From Trissonchulus latispiculum (lineage: Eukaryota > Nematoda > Enoplea > Enoplida > Ironidae): DNA of 64,000 nt. The notes beneath the pieces are model-generated. The model did not search any database. It was given only the letters and a program-made list of their open reading frames with translations, and was not told where the DNA came from. Positions 1 through 11,204 of the stretch are shown here, in pieces. The position numbers and the translations under genes were made by a program. How positions within the stretch are numbered: position 1 is the stretch's first letter; every line of letters begins with the position of its first letter. Location: positions 62,001 to 126,000 of the forward strand of contig JASAND010023840.1 in NCBI GenBank assembly GCA_030248195.1, given 5' to 3'.

Positions 1-1503
1 TAACTATAAACATTTTATTTTAAAACAAACTAAGCGGTACACACACTGCAATTTGAGGTTTTAAAAGTTGGTTATGTACTGCTTTCTATCAGTTGCTTCT
101 TCTGACAACAGGCAGGGAAGTCTTAATCTGAAACAATATTTAAAAACAATCAGCGTTTAAGTTACGATTTGTTTAGAAGAAATCAGATTATTCTAGATTA
201 GAATCTCACTGTTATAAAATCAGCAGGAAGAGTTGACAGAAAACAGCTGTGGGTAACCGGTAACCAACCGCAGCCTGAAGGTATTCCATTATACTTTGCC
301 ACTGTCAAAACGAAAACTGTCTTCCGACCAAACTAAATACTAAAAACCAAATACATCAGTTTTGCAAATTCGGTTGGCACCGGTCAAAAATTTTTTAGGA
401 TGCTTTACTAAAACGACCACAGTACGAACTAAACTGTCGGATCTATGACATAATTTTTGAAATAAAAGAATTATTAAAATAATTTAACAGGTTGCTGGGA
501 TGGATGATATAAATTTGCAAAACTAAATAATTCATTTATGAATAAAGATACTGCCAGGCGAAAAAGTAATTAATTAATAATGCATTTTTCTCTAGTTTGC
601 TTTTGCTGCGCCAGACTATTTGTTGGTTCAACCGCATTAACATTTTGGTAACTAAAGCTTTTTTAATTTTTAGGTACACCGTATTCTAAAGGTGGATATC
701 ATCGTATCCTCAAGTTTGGCAACGTTGTCTAGGTCCTAGGAATACACATTAATTTTAACAGGGAGCCACACTGAATAAAACTCAGATCTATCTAATAATT
801 AAGATCAAGTAAATGATGCCCCCAACCTCAATTAGGTTTCGATAGTTTACTGATGCTAGCTTTAGCACTTAACCAATTCAGCTCAAACTTTGGGTGCATT
901 CCATTGGCAATAAAATTTGTCTTAGTTTTGACATTTAAAAGATACTGGACCACCGGAGTAGAGGCTGTTCGTGTCACCGGGTCTGAAAATGGTGACTTGG
1001 TTTCATTTCTGGCCATCAAAATCAAAGAAGCTAAGGCTGAAAACTTATCCAGCTGCGAGAAAATTCAATGCGAAGTTGCAAAATTTAGTGTCGCCGTACG
1101 TTGAGCGAATTTCCAGGATTATAGAGAGACAAATCCAGCAGGTTGTCCCCAGGGTATCATGTCCTACATATCACAATACAAAAAATTTGTCAGATTCAAC
1201 AGTTTTAAGAAATCAATGTTAAAGATCACTCAGTCGCTCATATGCAACGTTTTGCGGATTCTGCCCGGACGATTCACTCCACTCGCATCGGGGTAGTTAC
1301 CATTGCACTTGTACTATATATGTGTACCTGGAGAGAACAGGTATGATAGTTTCCGTGTATTATATTAATCAAGTGCTTTCCAAAATACCTACATCCTTTT
1401 TTCAGGCTGCATGAAATGTGGATGTACATAGGACTGCCGCTGAAAGTTAGGTTCCAAAATTATTTGCACTCTTAGAAGTTAGCGGCCACTCACTTGCCTC
1501 AGC
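1..1503. other. Intergenic sequence, no gene recognised
   Basis: AT-rich sequence 3' of the minus-strand secreted-protein gene. Open frames of about 65-83 codons around 830-1220 overlap on both strands and have no motif, signal peptide or splice context that I can support. Part of 1300-1503 is probably the 3' UTR of the neighbouring gene, but I saw no clean AATAAA close to its stop. Confidence 0.4.
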
Positions 1504-1836
1504 TTATTTTCCAGGAATTGCTCCCTTGGCAGCATCAGCTCCTTTCTGCGCTCCACCTTTGGCAGCATCTCCTCCCTTCGAGGCCTGGTCAGCTCCCTGC
1601 TGAGCACCGTCTTTGGCTGCGTCAGTTCCCTTATTGGCTCCGTCTTTTGCGGCATCCTTTCCCTGATCCGCGCCATCCTTTGCAGCATCCTTTCCTTGAT
1701 CTGCGCCATCTTTAGCAGCATCCTTTCCTTGATCGGCTCCGTCTTTGGCGGCATCCTTTCCTTGATCGGCTCCGTCTTTGGCGGCATCCTTTCCTTCGTC
1801 GGCTCCATCCTTTGCGGCATCTTTAGCATCGTCTCC
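1504..1836 (-). repeat. LEA-like 11-residue tandem repeats in the last coding exon
   Basis: The last exon encodes about six near-identical copies of KDAAKDGADQG followed by degenerate copies, ending in IPGK and TAA. The period is 33 bases. An 11-residue, Ala-rich, alternating Lys/Asp repeat resembles the periodicity of group 3 LEA proteins, which are disordered and fold into amphipathic helix on drying. The match is to pattern only; homology is not shown. A Gly-Ser/Glu-Lys-Ser-rich stretch precedes it. Confidence 0.8.
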
Positions 1837-4800
1837 TTTACCTTCTCCACTCTTTTCTTTGCTTCCCTTGCTCTTTTCTTTGCTACCTTTGCTTTTCTCT
1901 CCACTGCCACTTCCGCTCTTTTCCCCACTGCCGCTGCCGCTTCCGCTTCCTTAAATAGGGCACATATATTAAAAAACTAAAAAGTATACATACATAGAAG
2001 TTCCTGTAACATTGTGATAAATTAGGTACTAAAATACAATGATAGTGCGAAAAAATCAAGTACTAGCTGACCACCTAAGCCAATGAAGCAAAAACATATC
2101 TGTGTGGGCGGGATTTTGCTTGGATGTTGGATGTTGGTTCAGAAGATGACGCATGAGACTTCTGACTCCTGATTTATACATACATACCTCACGAGGAGCC
2201 CAGGGATTGGGTCTAGATGTTATGTTCAGTTCAGCCAAACAATAGGCCAACCTTAAGCTTCTTTTTAACCCAGGGTGCGCAGTGTGCTATGTGCCTAACT
2301 TTAGGCAGGACTCACGTGATTATAATATAACTTCTGGGGGAATGGGAGGGTGCAGACCCCACAGATCCACAAAAAATGTGTAACCGCTCTCGGCAAGATG
2401 GGAAAAGTGCAGAAGGGGATAAAGGGTAAAGCCGTAAGCGGTTTTCACCAATATTGCTATTTTGTAGCAAATTTTAGCGATTTCTTTCAAAAATCGTTAC
2501 AAATCTTCATTTTTGCTGCTTTTGGCCAAAAATATTAAAAATTTGCAATTTTTGCAAATTTTGGGGAAGACTTCTCTAAAATGTTTGAACTTTTCAGGGG
2601 TAGACCCCTCGTCAGAGTTGAGGTAGACCTCTCAGAATTAGACCACGTGTTAATGTATGCGCACAGCAGCCATTAATCAATCAAGCGTGACCTCTGCTAG
2701 TGATAGTTCCTTCACCTTCCCCACTATTTACATACATGAGAACATACATAAGCGCCTCACCTTCTTTGCACTCATCACCGCCTTCTTCTCCTTCCTGGCC
2801 TTCTGTGTTTGAAGTCTTTGTTTCAGTCTTCGTTTCCGTTTTCTGAAAGAAAATAGGTACGTGCTTCGATGCTGCACATGCAATACTACATCCGAAGTAC
2901 AACTCCAAATCTTATTTCTTTTAGATAAAAAGCAGACACTCTTAAACTAATCTTTGGCAATATATATATAAGGAATAAGGATACAAAAATGTCTTAGAAT
3001 GTTTGATTTTTCTGGAGACGCTAGGGACGCATACAAACCGTCGTCTTGGTTGATCCGTTGCTGGACTCAGTCTTAGTCTCAGTCTTTGTAGTCTTAGTTT
3101 CCGTTTTGGAACTGCTGCTGCTACTGCTGCTGCTGCTGCTGCTGCTTGTGCACTTGTAAGATGAAGATGATGATGAGCTTGAGGCTAAAATCAAAAGTTA
3201 AATCAGTATTCGTCTATCTAAACCTGAGGAGGACTAAAACCAGTTTCTTTATCTGTGACAAAACAAAGATTCTTGAAAGAGGAAAACTAAAACCAGCTAT
3301 AACAACCTTTCTTGCTACTCCACGAACACACATAAACAAGATTTGAAGGCCGTCCCATTTACTTACTGACAGTGACTTTTGTAATAGTTATGGTCTTTGA
3401 AGAGGAGGTAGTCAGAGTAACTGTTTTGCTGCTGGATTTGCGTTCGATGATCTTGACATAGGATGAGGCTTCTTCGCTCAAAATCATGACGATCGTTGTG
3501 CCTAAAGCAAGAAAATGGCAACAAATGATAAAACATATAGTTATGTACATATATATGTGTGGAGCTTGTATTATCTGCAGATAAATTAAGGAAATGGAGT
3601 TTCCTAAACTAGAGAAATTAAATATTTATAACGAAGAGCAATATATATGTATAAAGAGAGTTATTTATTATGTTTATTATGTTATCTTGCTGTGCGTGGA
3701 GAAGAGTTATCTTACTCAGTGAATTGTCGAAGGGCCACCTACTTGAAGTGATTTCAACCTTCTTGATATATTCCTTCTTCAATCGGAAGACCATCATCAA
3801 ACTTCTTGTGATAGCTTCAACTTCCTCTTCGGTTTGCTGCAATTCAGCTCCGGAAATTTCAAATTCGCATTGCTTTTCACCACCTAAAACGTTACATCCC
3901 CTGGGAATCAGATCATAAATTTCTTCCAACGATGAATCACCACAAATCAAGCGATTGCTTAGTTTCTGTTAATTAGCTTAGCTTAAAGGTCAATTAGCCT
4001 GCTTGCTGCCAATGTGTACATTTTACATATAACACATAAATGGATTGACCACCCAGCCCGTTGAAAAAATCTTTTATTAGGTTGAAAGCGCAATACCTAA
4101 CAGTGAGAAATGTATGCCTATTCTATCCTCTGTGTCTATAATCTATTCCTCACCTTCTTCTTCTTCAGGAGCCTCTGATGCTTGACCATCCGTGGACTCA
4201 TCTGCGGCCGAAGTGGCATCAGAGCCCTCAGTGGAATCCCCGCTTGACTCTTCACTGGCCGCAGTTGATGCCTCACTGGCCCCGGATGAGGCCTCACTCG
4301 CGTCAGAAGCAGCCTCACTGGCAGCGGTTGTGGCTCCACTGGACGCTTCGCTCGCTCCGCTTGACTCTTCGTCGCCACCTTCACCTAAAAATAATCTAAT
4401 TTGCATAAAGCTAACAATTAATATTAAGTCATGATATCAAACTATTGAACTACCTGGGGCCAATTTCATAAAACATTGCAAGTTGCGGATTCCGCAACTC
4501 GCAGCTGCAAGTTGCGGATTTGCAAACTGCAAGTGTTGCATAAAGGGTCAAGTGCGGAATCCGCACTTGCACTTGAATTGCGAGTCAAGTATGCAGCAAG
4601 TTGCGAGTTCGCTTGAACACAAGCAGCAAGTAAGTGTTTCATAAAACCCGCTGGAACACTCACTAACTTGTAAGTGCGAGCAAAGTCGTCCAGCAGATTT
4701 TAACTAGACGATTTTCAAAAAAATTGAATATCTTTGTCAATCTTCGTCACATTTTAACCAAATTTAAGAAATAACTGCTTTAACATGTTTTGCACACGTT

Positions 4801-7030
4801 GTGAAAATTTCAGTAAATTTTCAGTTGTTTTGAAAAAGTTACGAGTTTTTAACGAATTACGGTCAATTTTGCTTTTACTCGCACTTGCAATGCTAGTGGG
4901 TCAAGTTTCGCAACTTGCTTAGCTAATTTCCGCAAGTTTGCAGAAAAGTTTTATGAAACACTTGTAATCCGCACTTGCGTTTCAAGTGAGAGTACTCGCA
5001 AACTCGCACTTGCAAATCCGCAAGTTTTCATGAAATTGGCCCCTGAATACTGAATGCTAAAGTGAATCTGCGTTTCTGGATTGGGTAACGTATAGGCTCT
5101 TTTGGTGGAAAACAAAAGCCATTGCCGCGAGTCCAATCAAAACACTCAAGCTGAAGAGATGAAATCAGATAATATCATCTTTTCTAAGGAACACCAGTTA
5201 TAGACTGTGTTCTCTAGCTTTCCTCCCCCTTTTGACTATATATTGCCTGTAGTAGTAGCCTTCTAATTTACGACTACAGAGCGGGAGGTTTGAGGTTCAA
5301 CTCCGCCAAAGAAATTTGTATTTAATAGAAATTATAGAATTTGAAACCAGAAAGTAAGTATCTTTGTACAGTGATTTTTACAGCCACCTAACCCCAGTCG
5401 GTGAACCGGTTAGGGGTAGTGTCAACGATTTTGGGATTTGGTCGGGGTAGCTGACAGTTGCCACAGCAATTATCCGTGGTGTTCTACAAAGGCTATCAGT
5501 ACGTGCATTACTTTCACCGTAGTGGAGATCCTGTGGTAACTCGACTAGCAAGCGGCCATCCCTAGATAGTCTCGATAAATTGTGATATGTGATATGGGAT
5601 ATGTGCAGGATTTCCCCTGTTGGATTACCAGTAGCGGACCCGCTTCGGAAGCGGAAAATGAGCATAGACAAGAGTTGATCAGATTCTCACAACATAGACC
5701 CGTAGGATCTAAATTTTCGTATTATTGGCCGATGTCATGCAGAAAGTACATCCTCATTCCTTTCTGATCCGCCTGTGCAAACGCCTAGGTTACTTTTCTG
5801 ATTCTAATTTTATTAATATTGCTATAACACTAAATTCTGAATCGAAGATAAGGCTTTAAAGCTGTTTATTTTATTGTCTAGAATTTCTAAAACAGTAATT
5901 AGCAAGGCCCCAGAAGCAGGGACGAACACAGAAAGACCTACACTCGCCATGCCCCTCCCTGCTCCAAGCCATACCTCAAAAGATTAGACGCTTGTTGTAT
6001 ATTTCTTAATTTTAGATGAATGGTTAATTTACTATAAACTTTATGCAATATATATGTCATCTAATGATCGAGGCATATGTGTCCTTTGATACCCCGGTAC
6101 AGTAATTTACTCCCTAGTCCCTACTCTTTCTTGATTTCAATTGTAACATTGGTTGCTGTTATTATTATTATGGTTATTATATATAGTTTTGTTATGTAAA
6201 CTTACCGTCAACAGAAACTGATGTTATAGCGAGCTCCTTTCCTGAGACACTCTTTATTTTCAGGAGTCCAGATTCAACTCTAATTTGAATGGCCTGCACA
6301 TACGAGGCATATTCCTCGGAGATAACCACTTGGAATGACGAAGCTGAAAATACAAGCTAAACTATATTATAGCTAGCTTAAATGTTTGCAATTGCTACAC
6401 AGTTCGATAGTTGGATTACAGTTAAAATCTACCAAGCCAAGCCCGGCCTGCTGACCGTCCGTCGTCTACACATGACCAGGCAAAAGATGGTCCGGACATC
6501 GGCAGGCCGACGACTTGGCTTGGCCGGCTGTTCTCAAACACTATACTACTGTAACTATTTAATTAATAAAAAGGAACGCTTAACGTACTGGAGGTCACAG
6601 TGACACTTTCAACGGTTTCTTGACGGAATCTGAAAATTGATTGAACTTGCTTCTGAATATTCTCTTCTTCCGCTGCGGATTCTTCCAGACCTTCTTCAGT
6701 CTGAAAGTCGCACGGCGTTCCTGCTGAAACAATAGAAACTAGTCCAGGGTGGATGCCTGTTGAGTTAAACAGAGCAACAAACCATACATTCAAAAGTTTA
6801 ACTGAAAAGCATAATATTGATGAGGCATAGGACTGAATTTTTAGTTGGGTGTTGTTAAAAGTGCAGAGTAAAGACCTCACCATTCCGTTCTGAATGAAAG
6901 TCAAATCATCACAGTCTAAAACTGAAGAGCGATCACCAGATACGATGGTCAAAGGACAACCTCAATTGGACTTACCATTAGCGTATGCGCTAAAAAGCAG
7001 AAGCAATGCAAGTAATAGCTGTTGTTTCAT
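1504..7030 (-). CDS. Secreted low-complexity protein, long isoform (9 exons)
   Basis: Exons by splice signals and reading phase (minus strand): 7030-6976, 6720-6589, 6343-6206, 4384-4154, 3883-3743, 3501-3367, 3184-3039, 2842-2761, 1949-1504. The junctions are GT-AG and the phases join without a break, giving about 501 residues. Exon 1 encodes a signal peptide (MKQQLLLALLLLFSAYA). Exons 2+3 and exons 5+6 are two copies of one module: a C-[DE]-F motif near the start, then an acidic stretch ending in TSS, then a SEE(Y/A)xSYV segment. Exon 4 is Ser/Ala/Glu-rich. Exon 7 has a run of Ser and KTETKT repeats, exon 8 continues KTETKT, and exon 9 holds 11-residue repeats. Symmetric 1-1 phases of exons 2-6 fit exon duplication. 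I infer an extracellular or matrix protein; the family is not recognised. Two acceptors are possible for exon 2 (6723 or 6720). Confidence 0.72.
4073..4078 (-). terminator. Poly(A) signal AATAAA for the short isoform
   Basis: TTTATT on the plus strand reads AATAAA on the minus strand, about 65 bases past the TAG at 4145-4143. The spacing suits an mRNA 3' end. Confidence 0.5.
4143..7030 (-). CDS. Short isoform ending in the Ser/Ala/Glu exon
   Basis: The exon beginning at 4384 can be read to a TAG at 4145-4143, giving a 188-residue protein from exons 7030-6976, 6720-6589, 6343-6206 and 4384-4143. An AATAAA on the minus strand at 4078-4073 lies about 65 bases after this stop. The same exon contains a good donor (GAAG|gtgagg, exon end 4154) that would remove the stop and splice in phase to 3883. 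Seen: stop, poly(A) signal and donor in one exon. Inferred: a choice between early polyadenylation and splicing to a longer tail. The short product would be the signal peptide, one Cys-containing module and an acidic Ser-rich tail. Confidence 0.6.
4457..5042. mobile_element. PIF/Harbinger-like MITE in an intron
   Basis: The ends are inverted: GGGCCAATTTCATAAAAC at the left and its near complement (CATGAAATTGGCCC) at the right. The 3-bp direct repeat CTG flanks both ends (4454-4456 and 5043-5045), matching the CWG/TWA duplications known for PIF/Harbinger. The interior (586 bp) has no coding capacity and is packed with variants of GCAAGTTGCG and GCGAGT. It lies in the intron between exons 6206 and 4384 of the secreted-protein gene. 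Confidence 0.75.
5046..6205. other. Intron sequence with a weak tRNA-like B box
   Basis: This is the rest of the intron between coding exons. It contains GGTTCAACTCC at 5294-5304, which fits the Pol III B-box consensus, but I find no A box or tRNA fold. It may be a SINE scrap or chance. No exon is recognised. Confidence 0.3.
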
Positions 7031-7987
7031 AATTGGATTCGTGAATTCGTTAGTCAAAAATTCGCAGACTGTCGTAAACGGCGTGAAAAATATTCACTGG
7101 ATTTTCACTGATTGCAGTAATTTTTAATTATTTCTTTGGCGTGCCTCGGGGCACTTTGTTAAACTAATCTGCTCTTTTGTAAATTAGAGGAGGGGGTGCA
7201 TGATGTTAATTTAAGAATAAATTTTTGAAAATCTGAAAACGCTATTTTTAATGAAAAATTAATTTTTTGAACAATATGGTTCCACGTTTCCACACGGATT
7301 TCAGCAAGTTTCATGAAAAGAAAACATTTTTCTAAATATCACAGCAAATTGAAATTGTGTGTAACGTAACAGTTTTTGACAAGCTGTTACTTTGTTTCAC
7401 AGTGGCAGAAATCCGCTATTCTGAGATCACTATCACATTTCGTCAACAGATCATCACAAGTTCCGGTTTATACATATAGTTAGGCCGCAAATTGTTTTCG
7501 TTGATGCAAAATGTGCGCTGCAACATGAATCCTAGTAATAACGGAACAGGTAGTAACTAGTGACATAGTAATATCTCCCTAAATATTGATTGCTGGCACT
7601 ATTCAATTTTGATGACGAACATAAGCAACAAACGCAACCAATCCAATTGATTTATGCAGTTGGGCTTTCTGAATGAACGAATCAAAATTTCCCGGATACT
7701 GCTGGCTGACCAATTAATGAAAATTCCAAACTATGTTTTAGAAATGTAGATAGTGAATCAGTAGGGGCGTATTCAATATTTTGTAAAGTGGAGCCAACGA
7801 GCGGACGACCGGAGTTTTATTTTGCCGGACTGCTGGAATCTGACCTGAGCCTAAGCCAGAGTGTATCCTAAAACCCGATAAAAACTAAAATTTTCAGTAT
7901 TTACAGTTGAAGTTCAGTAGAAAATAAATAACATTTTGCACGAAAGGATATATATATACATATATATATATATACATATATATATAT

Positions 7988-8039
<52 letters not shown>

Positions 8040-8380
8040 TTTCTATTCCTGTCACGGTAATAATTGTTTTGTTCAGTAAAAGGCCATTCGTGTTCTTACA
8101 GCCTTCTCCAGTAACTAGTTACAACTATCTCAACTAATTGGTACAAAAATGGCCTAACCAGAAGTAAATTGGGCCGTGTCAAGAAATTAACCAAAAAATG
8201 AGGAATTAGGTGACTAATACTTGTTTCTATACGAAGATCTCATGGTCATTCCAATGTTCTGTGTCAGGTAATCACGTATTAAGAGAATCTGTACTTATAT
8301 TTGCCATTCATTGCCTATGTGTTGTCAAGAAATGCCAATTGCCTCAAAATCTCAACATTACAATTAGGTACCCGGGACTT
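7031..8380. other. Upstream region of the secreted-protein gene, with AT microsatellite
   Basis: No ORF with support. A (TA)n/(ATAC) microsatellite runs from about 7949 to 8033. The promoter of the minus-strand gene should lie just above 7030, but I cannot point to a convincing TATA box. Confidence 0.4.
7949..8033. repeat. (TA)n microsatellite
   Basis: About 85 bases of alternating TA with occasional TACATA units. Confidence 0.9.
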
Positions 8381-8386
8381 TATAGT

Positions 8387-9075
8387 GGGGCGTTTCACAA
8401 AGGGCTCATAGCGCTAAGAGCTCTTAACTTTACTACTTATGAGAAAAGGTGACTATGATATAAAAGTTAGGAGAATGGTGTTTCACAAAGAGCTCCTAAA
8501 CTAAGAGCCTAAAGCGGCTCTTAAAACTAGGAGCCCAAAATCGGGCTCATCTCATAGCGCACTCTCAAGTGCTATTTGTTCCAAATTTAGCTAAGATAAC
8601 GGCGCTATGTGTTGTATTCGTCTCAGAAAAGTTCTGTAAAAGCTTATTAGTAAATTTATGAGCTTCATCTGCTGAATATATAGTATAAATAAGTAATAGT
8701 AAATATTTGGAATTTCGTCATTACTTTTGTCAAAAAATAAGAAACAAGTTAATTTTATCCTTGCCTTTAAATTTGAGATTGGTCGATTTAAATGTTCTAT
8801 TACTTATCATATTTAGTTGGTGACTATGATATAAAGTCATATTAACTTGTAAGTCTCTTAACATTGCCTGCACACCTCAAGTTCCCAACGTAAAAGCGCT
8901 TAGAAAGTTAAGAGAAACGCGCTAAGAGGTGGTTATGAGCGAATGTCTAGGAGCAGTTTAAGAGGAGCTTTGTGAAACAGTTTAGGAGCTGCTCATAAAT
9001 GGCTCGTAAACTGCTCATAAGAGATAAGATAGGAGGGACTTAGCAGCTAGATTTAGGAGCCCTTTGTGAAACTCC
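8387..9075. mobile_element. Foldback/MITE-like element with GCTCCTAA arrays
   Basis: Left end GGGGCGTTTCACAAAGGGCTC and, inverted at the right, GGGAGTTTCACAAAGGGCTC. The interior repeats variants of CTAAGAGCTCTTA and GCTCCTAAA on both strands, so the element can fold on itself. No coding capacity. The target duplication is unclear. The head (GGGGC, then TTTCAYAAA) resembles the PIF-like MITEs at 4457 and 60690. Confidence 0.6.
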
Positions 9076-9099
9076 CTACTGGTGTCTATTTAGTTGTGT

Positions 9100-9345
9100 T
9101 CATGCGGCCGTATTGAGACCTTGAGTTACACAAGGTTAAGAGTGGAATTTACAAGTATGGAAAACAATTAATGGGTGTGTCTAAACAGTAATGCCTCAAC
9201 TCTTATTCGAAACGGATTCGAACCTTTGACCTCTTAACCTTCCAGTACGTGTGTGGGGCGGCCGTATTGAAGCCTCACACATTGGTGTAATGTCCTTTAT
9301 TACGTCAGCACTATCACAAGGCGGTCGTATTTGAGACCCCCTTAA
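9100..9345 (-). repeat. SINE-like trace with B box and repeated GCGGCCGTATTGA motif
   Basis: The minus strand holds a perfect Pol III B box, GGTTCGAATCC (9224-9214), preceded by AGGTCAAA as in the variable loop and T arm of a tRNA. A motif close to GCGGCCGTATTGAGACC recurs on the plus strand at 9104, 9258 and 9321. No complete tRNA or A box is seen, so a decayed tRNA-derived SINE is the best guess. Confidence 0.3.
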
Positions 9346-11050
9346 TTCCCCTGTTTTCGTCATCTTACACCAGTCATCATGTAATAATCACTTTCGGCAC
9401 AAATCTGTGTAAAATATCAAGAAAACACATTTTAATTAGTACTATTACAACAATTACGCAAGAATTAAAGCAATTACACAATACTAAAAGTGTTCTTCTT
9501 CTAATTCCTGAAACAACAAAAAGTACAAGTTAAATTACGCAAATAAAAGCTTACGTATTGGTTTTTATTTCCATTTCTTTAAGGAGTGCTTAACTCCTTC
9601 TTTTCCCTTTTCCTTTTCACTGGGCGACTTTCATCTTTTTCGCCAGCCCAGCTGTCTGGCGAGCGAGGAGAGCTCCCAGACCTTATGCGAATGAGTGTCA
9701 TTCACACACTCATTCACGTAAGTCTCATAATGGTGACCTCACGAGAGGTCACAGCTGATCTCCCCTCTAGTAGGCTGAGGCCAGCCTTAGCACTACTCAG
9801 TGTACAAACATAGGTAGCAAATAGATAACGGAGGGGGCTAGCCCCTCTAAAGAAATAATAAATAATAAGATTAGGTACTTAGGTAGCTTAGCTAATAGCC
9901 GTAGGTAAGATAAAGTATTGGTTTTAACTTAAATAGTGTTTATTGTTACGTATTTATTAGTTTTGTTTTAAGGTCCCTACTGGACTAAAAGGGTGTCTTT
10001 TTTGCTTGCTACTAAGCAGAGATCCTTTCTTCAAGCCGCCACGAGGCTTTGAAGTGGTCGCTGGAAGGCCAAGACTCTGAGAAATAGGAACTTTTGTTCC
10101 TCATGGATTAATGAGTTCCAGGCGTGACCCTAAACATTTGACACCCAAAACTCGGCCAAAAGGCCATCCATTTTTACAATTTATGGGTCACCTGGGCTCA
10201 TTAATCCCAGGGTCATCCATCAGAACTAGCGCACGTGGGCTTCCGTAGGTCACGACTCGGTAGCCCAATCATGAAACGTGATCACGTCCAAACAGCCAAT
10301 CGGCTGTTAGCAGCTAGTAGGCCAGCTCCCCCTAATGGGGCCTCGACTAAAAAGCTAACTTTTTAGCCAGTGCTTGGCTGGCAGTCGGGGAGAGACGTTG
10401 GTCTATCCCCACATTTTTTGCCCCCTTTATGTCCGAATGTTCCTGGGGAGGTGTGTCCTGTGCCAATTATATGGAGGCCTGGACAATAGCACCTCTCCTC
10501 TTCCCTCCTTCCCTGTTAGGTTTTCTATTTCAGGTTCCGCCAGCACACAAATCTGGCCGCCCACGTGAGCCCATATGTCTTCGGACGGCTCACAGGGTGC
10601 ACTGCACTAATCCTGGGGACCATTATGCCTTCGAGGCGGTCACCAGAATCTTCTATTTCTACTATTTGCCGGGGTCTTCGGACCCCGACGACCACATTTT
10701 TCTATCTATTCGGTCGGGGCTAGTGCCCTATATTTTTTATATTGTATTTTGTGAGGGTGTGCGCCTTTCGACCCACCCTCTGGGGTGTTTTCGGTGGGTT
10801 TTTCAGGTGGTTTGCGAGCAGCCGAGCCCTCGTAAACAACACTTCTCAAGATTTGTCCTAAAACCCCAGTTTTTATTTGCCTTTATATACCTTTTCTGAA
10901 AAGTCTTAAAAAGGGGCTTTTCTTAGCCGAATTTTCAGTTGTACACCCATCGTTTTTTCTCTGTTCATTCACTCCAAAACAGTCGTTTTTCTACCTTTTA
11001 AACTTCTTAGTTTTCATCCAAAGCTGACTTTAAAACCTCAAAAACAACAT
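9346..11050. other. Non-coding stretch, partly GC-richer, unassigned
   Basis: The segment 10200-10850 is richer in G+C than its surroundings and has short hairpins such as CCGGGGTCTTCGGACCCCG (about 10670). A 156-codon open frame at 10429-10899 has no recognisable motif. The block abuts copia fragments and could be an old LTR or leader, but I found no matching copy in the window. Confidence 0.3.
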
Positions 11051-11059
11051 AAGCTTGTG

Positions 11060-11198
11060 TAGTCAGTTACAGGGGAGGACCCTCACCCATGCCTCCTAAG
11101 GAAAATGCTTGACCTTTGATGGCGTTGGCGTTGCCAACTTTAAGCTGTAAATGTACAGTACCTTTGCCCATGACAAAAACTTTGCGTCCATCTCCAAG
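11060..11198 (-). pseudogene. copia protease-region fragment
   Basis: Translation of the minus strand gives DGRKVFVMGKGTVHLQLKVG then a GEGPPL segment. This fits the part of a Ty1/copia polyprotein between the protease and the NLFSV region. The same GEG-PL segment precedes NLFSV in the minus-strand copia copy at 26.6 kb, so both belong to one family. It lies head-to-head with the plus-strand RT fragment that starts just after it. Confidence 0.55.
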
Positions 11199-11204
11199 CA
11201 TTGA

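Noticed and set aside
1504..3883. Downstream exons as an independent gene
   Set aside because: No ATG/signal-peptide exon is visible between 3884 and 4143; phases fit splicing from upstream exons instead. Not fully excluded.
10429..10899. 156-residue ORF
   Set aside because: No motif, no splice or promoter context, odd composition; likely chance in a GC-richer block.
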